The notes under the pieces: model-generated
The model's database searches: none
What the model was told of the DNA's origin: nothing
The model's input: the letters and a program-made list of their open reading frames with translations, nothing else
Source: Labedella populi
GTDB lineage: Bacteria; Actinomycetota; Actinomycetes; Actinomycetales; Microbacteriaceae
Length of the DNA: 64,000 nt
Assembly (NCBI RefSeq): GCF_004078655.1
Contig: NZ_RZNC01000006.1
Coordinates: forward strand, 1-64,000
Direction of reading: 5' to 3'
Shown: positions 41,098 through 52,210 of the stretch, one piece after another
Numbering within the stretch: position 1 is the stretch's first letter
How the letters are laid out: each line of letters begins with the position of its first letter
Position numbers and translations under genes: made by a program

Positions 41098-42074
41098 CCA
41101 CAGCACCTCAAGCAGCTCGCGTCACCGGGCGGGGCCCCGTCACCGGGGACAACACGCGTTCAATCGTCACCGGCTCGTCCGACCCGGCACGCAACCCCGC
41201 CAGAGGCCGCCGCGAACAGCTCGTGAGCTGGGCGTTCCTCGCCCCGTTCATGATCGCGTTCGTCCTGTTCCTCGTGTGGCCGATCATCCACGGCATCTAC
41301 TTGAGCTTCACCGATCAGTCCCTCACCGGGACGGGCGGCGCCTTCGTGGGCTTCGCCAACTATGCGGAAGCGCTCAGCGATCCCACCATGTGGCGCTCGA
41401 TGGGCAACACGCTCTGGTTCACGGTGCTCTCGACCGTGCCGCTCGTCCTCATCGCGCTCATCATGGCCGTGCTCGTCGACCGCGGCATTCCCGGCCAGTG
41501 GCTCTGGCGGTTGTCGTTCTTCATGCCGTTCCTGCTCGCCTCGACCGTCATCTCGCAGATCTGGGTGTGGATCTTCAACCCGCAGATCGGCGCGGCGAAC
41601 AACATCCTCGAGGCGTTCGGCCTGGAACCGATCGCGTGGCTGCAGAACGCCGAAACCAACATGTACGCGATCGTCATCGCGACCGTGTGGTGGACAGTGG
41701 GCTTCAACTTCCTGCTCTACCTCGCGGCCCTGCAGAACATCCCCGCCCAGCAGTACGAGGCCGCGTCGCTCGACGGCGCAGGCCCGTGGCGGCAGCTCTG
41801 GTCGATCACGATCCCCCAGCTCGGTCCGGCGACGGTGCTCATCGTGATGCTGCAGGTCCTCGCCTCGCTCAAGCTCTTCGACCAGGCGTACCAGATGCTC
41901 GGCGGCGTCTCGAGCGACACCACCCGTTCCATCGTCCAATACATGTACGAGGCCGGATTCGTGGGCTACCGGTTCGGCTTCTCGGCCGCGATCTCCTACG
42001 TCTTCTTCGCCCTCATCGTCGTCATCGGCGTCGCGCAAGCGGTCGTCGTCTCCCGGAGGAGGAACCTGCGATGA
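41094..42074 (+). CDS. sugar ABC transporter permease, MalF type (arabinoside operon)
   Basis: Permease of 326 residues. A polar N-terminus of about 45 residues precedes SWAFLAPFMIAFVLFLVWPIIHGIYLSF. The EAA loop is QQYEAASLDGAGPWRQLWSITIPQLGP. The GTG start overlaps the preceding stop (GTGA), and its stop overlaps the next ATG. It forms the channel with the product of the next gene; the ATPase must come from elsewhere in the genome. Confidence 0.92.
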   Translation: MTTAPQAARVTGRGPVTGDNTRSIVTGSSDPARNPARGRREQLVSWAFLAPFMIAFVLFLVWPIIHGIYLSFTDQSLTGTGGAFVGFANYAEALSDPTMWRSMGNTLWFTVLSTVPLVLIALIMAVLVDRGIPGQWLWRLSFFMPFLLASTVISQIWVWIFNPQIGAANNILEAFGLEPIAWLQNAETNMYAIVIATVWWTVGFNFLLYLAALQNIPAQQYEAASLDGAGPWRQLWSITIPQLGPATVLIVMLQVLASLKLFDQAYQMLGGVSSDTTRSIVQYMYEAGFVGYRFGFSAAISYVFFALIVVIGVAQAVVVSRRRNLR

Positions 42075-42973
42075 CCGTCACCGCAACCCGGAGCATCGCC
42101 GTTCCGGCCGCCAAGGAGAAGGCCCACCCGCGCAAACCCGGAGACCGCCCCTTCGGCCCGCTTCGCATCGCCGCGTTCGCCGTCCTGCTGCTCCTCGCGA
42201 TCGGGTGGCTGCTGCCCTTCCTCTGGGCCGTCGCGACCGCGTTCAAGACCGAGACGGACGCCGCATCCGGCGATCCCTCGTGGATCGGGGCGAGCGGCCC
42301 CACCGCCGAAGCCTTCACCGCGATCATGTCGCAGGGGAACGTGTGGCTCTGGGCGTGGAACAGCCTCGCGACGTCCGTGGCGATCACCGCGATCACTCTC
42401 GCGATCTCGGCGCTCGCCGCCTACGCGTTCTCGCGGCTCGACTTCCGCGGGCGCAAGTGGCTGTTCGCCGTGGTCATCGCGGGGATCGTCGTTCCGCCGC
42501 AAGCGCTCATCATCCCGCTCTTCTACCAGATGCTCGCCTTCAACATGGTCGACACCTATTGGGGCCTCATCCTGCCGCAGGTGGTCGTCCCGGCGATGGT
42601 GTTCATCCTCAAGCAGTTCTTCGACGGCGTGCCGATCGAACTCGAGGACGCCGCTCGCGTCGACGGCGCTGGACGGTTCCGGATCTTCTGGTCGATCGTG
42701 CTCCCCCTGTCGCGCCCGATCCTCGCGGCCGTCGCGATCTTCGTGTTCATCGGCGCGTGGAACAACTTCCTGTGGCCGTTCCTCGTCATCAACGACACGA
42801 CGCTCATGACGCTACCCGTCGGCCTGCAGACCGTCATCAGCGCGTACGGAGTCCAATACGCCCAGGTGATGGCGCAAGCGGTGCTCGCCGCGTTGCCCCT
42901 CATCGCCGTCTTCCTGGTCTTCCAGAAGCAGATCGTGAAGGGCGTCGCCACCACGGGATTCGGCGGCCAGTAG
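42071..42973 (+). CDS. sugar ABC transporter permease, MalG type (arabinoside operon)
   Basis: Permease of 300 residues. First helix FAVLLLLAIGWLLPFLWAVATAFK; EAA loop IELEDAARVDGAGRFRIFWSIVLPLSRP; late WNNFLWPFLVINDTTLMTLPVG is characteristic of MalG-type subunits. Starts by ATGA overlap with the MalF-type gene, preceded by GGAGGAGG within that gene. A CA-rich microsatellite follows before the arabinofuranosidase gene. Confidence 0.92.
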   Translation: MTVTATRSIAVPAAKEKAHPRKPGDRPFGPLRIAAFAVLLLLAIGWLLPFLWAVATAFKTETDAASGDPSWIGASGPTAEAFTAIMSQGNVWLWAWNSLATSVAITAITLAISALAAYAFSRLDFRGRKWLFAVVIAGIVVPPQALIIPLFYQMLAFNMVDTYWGLILPQVVVPAMVFILKQFFDGVPIELEDAARVDGAGRFRIFWSIVLPLSRPILAAVAIFVFIGAWNNFLWPFLVINDTTLMTLPVGLQTVISAYGVQYAQVMAQAVLAALPLIAVFLVFQKQIVKGVATTGFGGQ

Positions 42974-42991
42974 CCGCCCGCCCCGTTCCAC

Positions 42992-43036
42992 TCGCACACA
43001 CGCACACACGCACACACGCACACGCACACTCACACA
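42992..43036. repeat. CA-rich microsatellite, GCACACAC units
   Basis: About three perfect 8-nt GCACACAC-type units and further shortened CGCACA/CTCACA units lie in the 140-nt gap between the MalG-type gene and the arabinofuranosidase. Slippage here could change the spacing inside the operon transcript. No other function is visible. Confidence 0.8.
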
Positions 43037-43113
43037 TGGGTTTGCGGTCAGCGCGGAGGCACCTCCGCACTGACCGCTGCGCCCTCACCGTTCCCGCACC
43101 ACCAAGGAGAGCA

Positions 43114-44655
43114 ATGACCACCGCCCGCATCACCATCGACCGCGACTTCACGATCGCCGAGGTCCCGCGCCGACTCTTCGGCTCCTTCGTGGAGCACATG
43201 GGTCGCTGCGTCTACACCGGCATCTACGAGCCCGGCCACCCCCAGGCCGACTCGCGCGGCTTCCGGCGCGACGTGCTCGAGCTCGTGCGCGAGCTCGGCC
43301 CCACCGTCGTGCGCTACCCGGGCGGCAACTTCGTGTCCGGCTACCTGTGGGAGGACGGTGTCGGTCCCGTCGAGAAGCGTCCCCGCCGCCTCGACGGCGC
43401 GTGGCACACGGTCGAGACCAACGCGTTCGGTCTGCACGAGTTCGTCGAGTGGGCCCGGGAGGCCGACGTCGAGATCATGGAGGCCGTGAATCTCGGCACG
43501 CGCGGCGTCGAGGAGGCGCGCGCGCTCGTCGAGTACGCGAACCACCCGAGCGGCACCTATTGGTCCGACTTGCGCCGTCAGAACGGCGCGGCCGATCCGT
43601 TCGACATCAAATTGTGGTGTCTCGGCAACGAGCTCGACGGCCCGTGGCAGATCGGCGGCAAGACGGCGCAGGAGTACGGGCGGCTCGCCCAGGAGACGGC
43701 GAAGGCGATGCGCTTCGTCGACCCGTCGATCGAGCTCGTCGCCGTCGGGTCGTCGAACCGTCAGATGCCGACGTTCGGCACGTGGGAGCACACCGTGCTC
43801 TCGCACGCGTACGACGAGGTCGACTACGTCTCGATGCACGCCTACTACCAGGAGCACGACGGCGACGTCGCCTCGTTCCTCGCCGAGGCCGTCGACATGG
43901 ACGCGTTCATCGACGGCGTCGTCGCGACGATCGATGCCGTGAAGGCCGCGGGCAAGCACACGAAGCAGGTGAACATCTCGTTCGACGAGTGGAACGTCTG
44001 GTACCAGTCCGGCCTCGACACGGACGACCAGCCGCACGTCATCACGGCCGCCGGACAGTGGCGGGAGCACCCGCGCCTCATCGAGGACACCTACAACGTC
44101 ACGGACGCCGTCGTCGTCGGCACGTTCCTCAACAGTCTCCTCCGCCACGGCGACCGCGTGAAGATCGCGAACCAGGCGCAGCTCGTGAACGTCATCGCCC
44201 CCATCCGCTCGGAGGAGGGCGGGCCCGCCTGGCGGCAGTCGATCTTCTGGCCGTTCGCGCGCGTCGCGCAGCTCGCCCGGGGTCGCGTGCTGCGCCTCGC
44301 GATCGACTCCTCGCACGTCTCCACGAAGCGCTACGGCGACGTCGACGCGATCGACGCCGCCGCGACGTGGGACGAGGAGAACGGCACGATCGCGCTGTTC
44401 CTCGCGAACCGCTCGCTCGAGGAGGCCGGCGACCTCACGGTCGACCTCCGCGGCCTCGGCGCGTCGTCGGTGCGCTCCGCCGAGGTCCTCACCGTTCCGG
44501 AGGACGGCGACCGGAAGTCGGCCAACGTCGCCGATGACCAGGACCGGGTCGGCCTCGTGCCGCTGCGCGACGTCGACATCGTCGACGGCGCCGTCCGCGC
44601 GACGCTCCCGCCGCTCTCCTGGTCGGTCGTCGTCCTCGACGTCGCCCGCGCCTGA
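43114..44655 (+). CDS. abfA: GH51 alpha-L-arabinofuranosidase
   Basis: Cytoplasmic enzyme of 513 residues that removes alpha-L-arabinofuranosyl groups from imported oligosaccharides. Family 51 marks: RRLFGSFVEHMGRCVYTGIY, VVRYPGGNFVSGYLWEDGVGP, WCLGNELDGPWQ (acid/base Glu173) and ISFDEWNVWY (nucleophile Glu292); the Geobacillus enzyme uses Glu175 and Glu294, a close match. C-terminal beta-sandwich ends with LPPLSWSVVVLDVA. AAGGAGAG precedes the ATG. No signal peptide, so substrates are first brought in by the upstream importer. Confidence 0.95.
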   Translation: MTTARITIDRDFTIAEVPRRLFGSFVEHMGRCVYTGIYEPGHPQADSRGFRRDVLELVRELGPTVVRYPGGNFVSGYLWEDGVGPVEKRPRRLDGAWHTVETNAFGLHEFVEWAREADVEIMEAVNLGTRGVEEARALVEYANHPSGTYWSDLRRQNGAADPFDIKLWCLGNELDGPWQIGGKTAQEYGRLAQETAKAMRFVDPSIELVAVGSSNRQMPTFGTWEHTVLSHAYDEVDYVSMHAYYQEHDGDVASFLAEAVDMDAFIDGVVATIDAVKAAGKHTKQVNISFDEWNVWYQSGLDTDDQPHVITAAGQWREHPRLIEDTYNVTDAVVVGTFLNSLLRHGDRVKIANQAQLVNVIAPIRSEEGGPAWRQSIFWPFARVAQLARGRVLRLAIDSSHVSTKRYGDVDAIDAAATWDEENGTIALFLANRSLEEAGDLTVDLRGLGASSVRSAEVLTVPEDGDRKSANVADDQDRVGLVPLRDVDIVDGAVRATLPPLSWSVVVLDVARA

Positions 44656-44679
44656 GCCTGTCGACGCTTCGACGGGCTC
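44654..44679 (+). terminator. hairpin at the end of the arabinoside operon
   Basis: GAGCCTGTCGA (44654-44664) pairs with TCGACGGGCTC (44669-44679) around a CGCT loop, with one T-G wobble. It begins at the stop codon of the arabinofuranosidase. The GAGCCTGTCGA-type palindrome is common between genes in many high-GC genomes, so it may also be a dispersed repeat. No U-run follows. Confidence 0.6.
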
Positions 44680-44881
44680 AGCGACCGGAGCAACCGGCGC
44701 CGTCGCGCCCACGGGGGATGATGCGGGCGGGTGACGAACGCCACCCGCCCGCATCCGTCGGGCAGTGTTGTGCTCGTTCCGCTACCCGGCCGTTTCCCGA
44801 CGGCGAGCGGAGCGGCCACTGCCGGAGGGTGCGTCCTCCCGCAGCACGGCGAGCGCTGGGTTTACCGCGCCGAACCGTGGA

Positions 44882-44916
44882 GAGGCGAGCCGGTTCCTGA
44901 ACAACCGGCTCGCCTC
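44882..44916 (-). terminator. 14-bp hairpin after the YbdD/CstA unit
   Basis: GAGGCGAGCCGGTT (44882-44895) and its exact complement (44903-44916) enclose a 7-nt loop, 31 nt beyond the YbdD-type stop on the minus strand. A stable stem without a U-run; the probable end of the CstA-YbdD transcript. Confidence 0.7.
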
Positions 44917-44947
44917 CCGATTCGGTCGAAGCGGAGCGCGGGCGCTC

Positions 44948-45234
44948 TCAGCAGCACCGCGACCCCGGCGTCCTGTCCTGCTCCGCGAAGCGCTCCCGCC
45001 AGAAGGTTCGCTCGTCCGGGACCGGGTCGCCCGGGTGCTCTCGTCGCTGGTGCTCGACGAACGTCGCATACGCCGTGTCGCCCATCATCGAGGTGACGAA
45101 CCACCGAACCGCTCGCCACCCGCGGACGACGCCCGCGCCCACGAGCACGCCGAGCGGCACGGCGTCATCGCGGACCGGCGGACCAGCCGACGCCCGCCCA
45201 TCCGCCCCGCGCACGCCTCCCGGCGCCGTCGGCA

Positions 45235-45235
<1 letters not shown>
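44948..45235 (-). CDS. YbdD/YjiX-family small protein, CstA partner
   Basis: Protein of 95 residues with an N-terminal Gly/Pro-rich extension, then WRAVRWFVTSMMGDTAYATFVEHQRREHPGDP and TFWRERFAEQD, the complete YbdD/YjiX signature (DUF466). In E. coli YjiX/YbdD-type proteins are needed for pyruvate uptake by BtsT/CstA. Its ATG overlaps the CstA stop (ATGA), as in most bacteria carrying the pair, which supports both start and role. Confidence 0.9.
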
Positions 45236-47559
<2,324 letters not shown>

Positions 47560-47644
47560 GACGAGTCCTCCCTCAAGGATCGTGTCGGTGCCGCGATGCT
47601 AACAGCGCCGCCCGCGCCCGCCCACTCCTTGTCCTCCCTCCCCT

Positions 47645-47674
47645 TCCCCCTCCCCCTCCCCCTCCCCCTCCCCC
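47645..47674. repeat. hexamer repeat TCCCCC x5
   Basis: Five perfect TCCCCC units in the gap upstream of cstA, adjoining the left arm of a long inverted repeat. On the minus strand it is G-rich (GGGGGA)5, so a quadruplex is possible. It lies about 85 nt upstream of the cstA start. Confidence 0.85.
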
Positions 47675-47884
47675 AAAGCCCTACACCCGTTCGAGGGCGC
47701 CACCTACATCTAGCGCCCTCATGACCGACGTGCCGCCCTCGCGGGATCGAGACTGGCGGCGTGTGGCGGTCGACGCGGACGAGGCGGACGAGGCGCCGCC
47801 CAAGAGCACGCGGAGCGAGGGCGCCAGGTCGGACTCGAGGGCGCTAGGTGTAGGTGGCGCCCTCACGCGGGTGTAGCCCTTTGG
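47673..47884. repeat. 48-bp inverted repeat duplicating the 3' end of the GH15 gene
   Basis: 47673-47720 and the reverse complement of 47837-47884 agree at 42 of 48 positions. The right arm is the last 14 codons of the GH15 gene plus its stop and following bases (PKGLHPREGATYT-stop). The left arm, read on the plus strand, would give PKALHPFEGATYI-stop. GAGGGCGC or its complement recurs five times over this stretch. The arms could pair across a 116-nt loop and help end the GH15 transcript. Confidence 0.8.
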
Positions 47885-49664
47885 GCCAGGAGGGGAGGGT
47901 ACCCGCGAGGGCGTCGGCGGCACGGATGAGGGCGAGGTGGGTCAGCGCCTGCGGGGTGTTGCCCGCCTGCCGCTTCGCGACCGGGTCGTACTCCTCGCTG
48001 AGCATGCCGAGATCGTTGGCGACAGCGAGCAGGCGCCCCATGAGCGCCTCGGCATCGGCGGTGCGACCCGTCCGCGCGTACTGCTCGACGAGCCAGAACG
48101 AGCACGTCAGGAAGGGGTTCTCCGTTCCGGGGACTCCATCGACGCCCGTCTCGGCGCGATACCGCAGCACGAAGCCGTCGGCCATCAGGTCACCCTCGAT
48201 GCGCTCGACCGTCGCGAGCATCCGTGGATCGTCGGGAGCACAGAACCCCACCTGAGGAAGTTGCAGGAGCGCCGCGTCGACCTCGTCGGTCCCGAAGTAC
48301 TGCGTGAAACCGCCATGCGCCGTGCTGACGCCGTGCGCGTCGATGTCGGCGCGCACCTCGTCGCGAAGCGCCTCCCACCGCGTCGCATCGCCCGGCAGTC
48401 CGTGCTCGCGAACGCCGCGGACCGCCCGGTCGAAACCCGCCCAGACCATCGCGCGCGAGTGCACGAAGCGCCGCTGCTCGCCCCGGATCTCCCAGATGCC
48501 GTTGTCCGGGTCGGTGCGGGTGCGCTCGAGCCGCTTCAGGAGGGCGCGCTGAAGCGCCCAGGACTCGGGTGGGTCGGCGAGACCGGCGCTGCGCGCATCG
48601 TCGAGGCAGACGAGCGTCTCGCCGAGCACGTCCGCCTGGAACTGCTCGACGGCACCATTGCCGATACGCACCGGCGACGCCCCTTCGTACCCTGGGAGCC
48701 GCGCGACGACGCGCTCCGGAAGCTCGCGCTCCCCCGCGAGCCCGTACATGATCTGCACGTCGTCGGGATCGCCGGCGATCGCCCGCAGCAACCACGACCG
48801 CCAGTGCTCGACCTCGTCCCGAAATCCGTGGCGCAGCAGCGTCGACACCGTGAGCGACGCGTCGCGCAGCCACACGAACCGGTAGTCCCAGTTGCGCGAA
48901 CCGCCGAACGCCTCGGGAAGCGACGTCGTCGCCGCTGCCACAATTCCGCCGGTGCGGTCGTGCGTGAGAGCACGCAGGAGCGTGAGCGACCGTCTCACGT
49001 GATCGCCGTGCGGCCCCTCGTGCGTGCACGTGCGCTCCCAGTCTGCCCACCGGGCGACGGTGCCGCCGAGCAGCACGTCGACGTCGTCGGCGACCGGCAC
49101 CTCGCGCCACGACGGGAACCACGTGAGCACGATGTCCACCGTCTCACCCGCCGCGACCTCGAACTCGCCGACGTGCCGCGTGCCGTCGGCGTGGAGTCTT
49201 GGGCCGGTGACGAGGACGCCGTCCGGTCCGCCGATCGCGAGCAGCCGGTGTGCGTCCGCGACCTGTGGCAGCTGACGCACCCATGGCACGATGTCGGCGA
49301 AGTCGGGACGCACGATGAGCTCCTGGCGGAACCGGACGGTGCCACTCACGCCCACCACACGCCGCACGACCGACGACGTATCGCCGTCGGTGGGCATGAA
49401 CTCGATCGTGTCGGCCTCACCGTCGTCAGTGGTCCAACGAGTGCGCAGAATGACGGAGCCGTTCTGGTAGGAGCGATCGGCATGCGACGGCGCGACCGGT
49501 GCGAGGGACCAGCGCCCGTGCTCGGGACCGCCGAGAAGCGCCGAGAAGACGGCGGAGGAGTCGAACCGGGGCACGCACAACCAGTCGATCGACCCGTCGC
49601 GGCCGACGAGCGCGGCCCCCCGGCTGTCGCCCAGCAGTGCGTAGTCCTCGATCGGCAACGGCAT
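47844..49664 (-). CDS. GH15 glucoamylase/trehalase-type glycoside hydrolase
   Basis: Cytoplasmic enzyme of 606 residues. Family marks: IEDYALLGDSRGAALVGRDGSIDWLCVPRFDS at the N-terminus (GH15 N domain), TTSLPEAFGGSRNWDYRFVWLRDASLTV, and NGIWEIRGEQRRFVHSRAMVW in the (alpha/alpha)6 barrel, with Glu392 of WEIRG as likely catalytic acid. Actinobacterial members of this shape include trehalases and glucoamylases; the sequence alone does not decide. The stop codon lies within the inverted repeat described nearby. Confidence 0.9.
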   Translation of the reverse strand: MPLPIEDYALLGDSRGAALVGRDGSIDWLCVPRFDSSAVFSALLGGPEHGRWSLAPVAPSHADRSYQNGSVILRTRWTTDDGEADTIEFMPTDGDTSSVVRRVVGVSGTVRFRQELIVRPDFADIVPWVRQLPQVADAHRLLAIGGPDGVLVTGPRLHADGTRHVGEFEVAAGETVDIVLTWFPSWREVPVADDVDVLLGGTVARWADWERTCTHEGPHGDHVRRSLTLLRALTHDRTGGIVAAATTSLPEAFGGSRNWDYRFVWLRDASLTVSTLLRHGFRDEVEHWRSWLLRAIAGDPDDVQIMYGLAGERELPERVVARLPGYEGASPVRIGNGAVEQFQADVLGETLVCLDDARSAGLADPPESWALQRALLKRLERTRTDPDNGIWEIRGEQRRFVHSRAMVWAGFDRAVRGVREHGLPGDATRWEALRDEVRADIDAHGVSTAHGGFTQYFGTDEVDAALLQLPQVGFCAPDDPRMLATVERIEGDLMADGFVLRYRAETGVDGVPGTENPFLTCSFWLVEQYARTGRTADAEALMGRLLAVANDLGMLSEEYDPVAKRQAGNTPQALTHLALIRAADALAGTLPSWPKGLHPREGATYT

Positions 49665-49745
49665 GTGAACCTCCCCCGTCAGGCTATGCCGCGATCGTGA
49701 CGGCGTCCGCCCCTCGACGGCGGGATGTGGAGGGGCGCGGCTTTC

Positions 49746-50954
49746 TCATGGCTGTGAGCGCTCGTCCGACCGGAGGGAGGCGGTCCCGGCCGCGACGACC
49801 GTGAGCGCGCTGAGCGAGAGCCCGGACAGCAGCGACCAACCGCCCGATTGGAACGCGAGCCCCAGCAGCCAGCTGCCGATCGCCGAGCCCGCATAGAACG
49901 CGATCGTGTAGAGCGCGCTCGCCTGGCCGCGCCACTCTCCCTCCGCCCGCGCCCCGACCCACGCCGTCGCCGTCGCGTGGCACCCGAAGAAGCCGGCCGT
50001 GAAGACGGCGAGGCCGATCAGCAGGACCGGCACGGCGTCGCTCAGCATGAGCGCGATGCCGACGGCCATGGCGGCGAGTCCGACGAGCGCGACCGTGCGC
50101 CGGCCGAGCCGACTGCTCCACCAGCCCGCGACCCGGGAGGACACCGTTCCCGCGAGATACGTCAGGAAGATGAGCGACGCGAGCGCCGGTGGGATGAGGA
50201 ACGGCGGCGCCTCGAGCCGGAACCCGAGGTAGCTGTAGACCGCGACGAAGACACCGACGAGCAGGACGGTCACGGCGAACAGCACACGCAGAGTCGGATC
50301 CGCGAGCGCGCGGCCGATCTTCTCGCGCCAACGCAGTCCGACGCCGCCCGACCGCTGCACCGCGGCTGGGGGCGCGAGCACGACGAAGAGGATCGCGCTC
50401 GCGAGGCTCACCGCGGAGACGACGAGGAGTGCGCTCCGCCACCCGAGCTCCTCCGAGAGCAGGCCGGCGAGGATGCGCCCCGCAGCGCCGCCGATCGTCG
50501 TGCCCGAGACGTAGGCGGCGGCCGCGACGGACGCCGCCGCCCCGGTGGTGCGGTCGTGGATGTACGCGACGGCGAGCGCCGGAACCGCTCCGAGCGCGGC
50601 GCCGCCGAGGAAGCGCACGAGCATGAGCAGCTCGAACGTGGGCGCGACGGCCGCGACCACCGAGAGCACGGCGGACGCGAGGAGCGCGATCCGCATCGCC
50701 CGCAACCGGCCGATGCGCTCGGCGACGGACGCCCACGGCAGCACGGTGAGGGCGAGCCCTCCGGTGGCGACGGAGATCGTGAGCGCCGATTCCGCCGGCG
50801 TGACGCCGAGATCGCGCGCGATGAGGGGCAGGACCCCTTGCACCGCGTAGAGCTCTCCGAACGTCGCGACCCCGGCGGCGAGCAGGGCGACGTGCATGCG
50901 CCGCTGCGAGCCATCGGCCCGGTCACCGGGGATAGGTGCCGGTCGACTCGCCAT
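49746..50954 (-). CDS. MFS transporter, YnfM/AraJ-like
   Basis: Twelve-helix major-facilitator protein of 402 residues. TFGELYAVQGVLPLIARDLGVTPAESALTISVATGGLAL and WASVAERIGRLRAMRIAL (loop 2-3 MFS motif region) match the YnfM-like drug or sugar exporter group. ATG 50954 lies 6 nt after TACGCT on the minus strand, so the message is probably leaderless; the longer in-frame extension would cross this hexamer. The gene lies 81 nt upstream of the GH15 gene in the same direction. Confidence 0.87.
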   Translation of the reverse strand: MASRPAPIPGDRADGSQRRMHVALLAAGVATFGELYAVQGVLPLIARDLGVTPAESALTISVATGGLALTVLPWASVAERIGRLRAMRIALLASAVLSVVAAVAPTFELLMLVRFLGGAALGAVPALAVAYIHDRTTGAAASVAAAAYVSGTTIGGAAGRILAGLLSEELGWRSALLVVSAVSLASAILFVVLAPPAAVQRSGGVGLRWREKIGRALADPTLRVLFAVTVLLVGVFVAVYSYLGFRLEAPPFLIPPALASLIFLTYLAGTVSSRVAGWWSSRLGRRTVALVGLAAMAVGIALMLSDAVPVLLIGLAVFTAGFFGCHATATAWVGARAEGEWRGQASALYTIAFYAGSAIGSWLLGLAFQSGGWSLLSGLSLSALTVVAAGTASLRSDERSQP

Positions 50955-50966
50955 ATGTCGAGCGTA
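50955..50966 (-). promoter_or_regulatory. leaderless-type promoter of the MFS gene
   Basis: TACGCT on the minus strand (50966-50961) precedes the ATG at 50954 by exactly six bases, and no Shine-Dalgarno site is seen. Confidence 0.55.
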
Positions 50967-51144
50967 GGCCCGGCGGCGGACGTCCGGCGGCGGGGCGACG
51001 GAGCGGGCAACGGAGCAGGCAACGGAGATCCGACCCGGCGCGGCGCCACGCGGCACCACCGAAAGAGGGTGCCGGCACGCGCGGCATGCCCCCGGTTCGC
51101 CACGTCGATCGGCACGAGGGGCAGAGGGAACGCCCCGACCGCGC

Positions 51145-51156
51145 TAGCGTGGAGGG
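51145..51156 (+). promoter_or_regulatory. leaderless-type promoter of the oxidoreductase gene
   Basis: TAGCGT at 51145-51150 is followed by six bases (GGAGGG) and the GTG at 51157. The spacer looks like a ribosome site but sits too close to the start and would be largely absent from a transcript beginning 6-7 nt after the hexamer. Confidence 0.5.
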
Positions 51157-52197
51157 GTGACGGAGCACATACGTACTGGGGTCATCGGCTACGGACTATC
51201 GGGGCGGGTGTTCCACGCGCCCCTTCTGGCAGCCGACGCGAACTACCGCCTCGACCTGATCGTGACGGGCGACCCGTCGAGAGCGGACGACGCGCGCGAC
51301 GCGCACCCGCGCGCCGAGATCGTCTCGAATCCGGACGAGTTCTTCGAGCGTGCGGGCGACCTCGACCTCGTCGTCATCGCGACGTCGAACGCCTCGCACG
51401 CCCCGCTCGCGCTGCGAGCCATCGAGCTCGGCCTCGCGGTCGTCGTCGACAAGCCGTTCGCCGTCGGGACCGCCGAGGGCGGCGAGATCCTGCGGGAGGC
51501 ACAAGAGCGCGGCACCGTCTTGTCGGTGTTCCAGAACCGTCGGTGGGACGGCGACTTCCTGACCGTCCGTGCCCTCGCCGCTCGCGGCGAACTGGGTGAG
51601 GTCTTCTCGTTCGAGTCCCGGATGGAACGGTGGCGCCCCACGCTGCGCGCCGGATGGAAGTCGGAGGCCCGCGTCGAGCAGGGCGGCGGGGTGCTCTACG
51701 ACCTCGGTCCGCACCTCATCGACCAGGCCATCCAGCTCTTCGGCCCCGTCTCGGCCGTGCACGCGGAGATCGACACGCGCGGTGCCGGTCGTTCGGCCGA
51801 CGACGACGTCCTCCTCTCGATGACCCACGAGTCGGGGGTGCGATCGCGACTGTCGATGAGCACGGTCAGCGCGCTTCCCACCGACCGCTTCCGCGTGCGC
51901 GGCACGAGCGCCGCGTTCGTGATCGGCGGGCTCGATCCGCAGGAGCAGCAGCTCGGAGACGGCGTGCCGCCGACGGACGAGGGCTACGGCCGCACGCCCG
52001 AGAGCGCGTGGGGCCTCATCGGCGCGGGCGATGAGCAGCACCCCGTCGAGACGTTGCCGGGTGACTATCCCGCGTTCTACCGCGGGCTCGCCGAGGCCAT
52101 CCGCGGAGAGGGCCCCCTCCCCGTCGACCCCGCCGACAGCCTCCAGGTCCTCGCGATCATCGAGGAGGCCCACGCCTCCGCCGAGCATTCGCGCTGA
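51157..52197 (+). CDS. Gfo/Idh/MocA-family oxidoreductase (YdgJ/YhhX-like)
   Basis: Dehydrogenase of 346 residues. Rossmann start VIGYGLSGRVFHAPLLAA, the segment VVIATSNASHAPLALRAI and the family motif VVDKPFAVGTAEG; then VFQNRRWDGDFLTVR and GGGVLYDLGPHLIDQAIQLFG, typical of the YdgJ/YhhX group with scyllo-inositol or sugar dehydrogenase relatives. GTG start. The barstar-like gene begins 13 nt after its stop. Confidence 0.88.
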   Translation: MTEHIRTGVIGYGLSGRVFHAPLLAADANYRLDLIVTGDPSRADDARDAHPRAEIVSNPDEFFERAGDLDLVVIATSNASHAPLALRAIELGLAVVVDKPFAVGTAEGGEILREAQERGTVLSVFQNRRWDGDFLTVRALAARGELGEVFSFESRMERWRPTLRAGWKSEARVEQGGGVLYDLGPHLIDQAIQLFGPVSAVHAEIDTRGAGRSADDDVLLSMTHESGVRSRLSMSTVSALPTDRFRVRGTSAAFVIGGLDPQEQQLGDGVPPTDEGYGRTPESAWGLIGAGDEQHPVETLPGDYPAFYRGLAEAIRGEGPLPVDPADSLQVLAIIEEAHASAEHSR

Positions 52198-52210
52198 TCG
52201 GCACTGCCGC

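Noticed and set aside
42992-43036. CRISPR-like array
   Set aside because: Units are simple CA-rich octamers without spacers.
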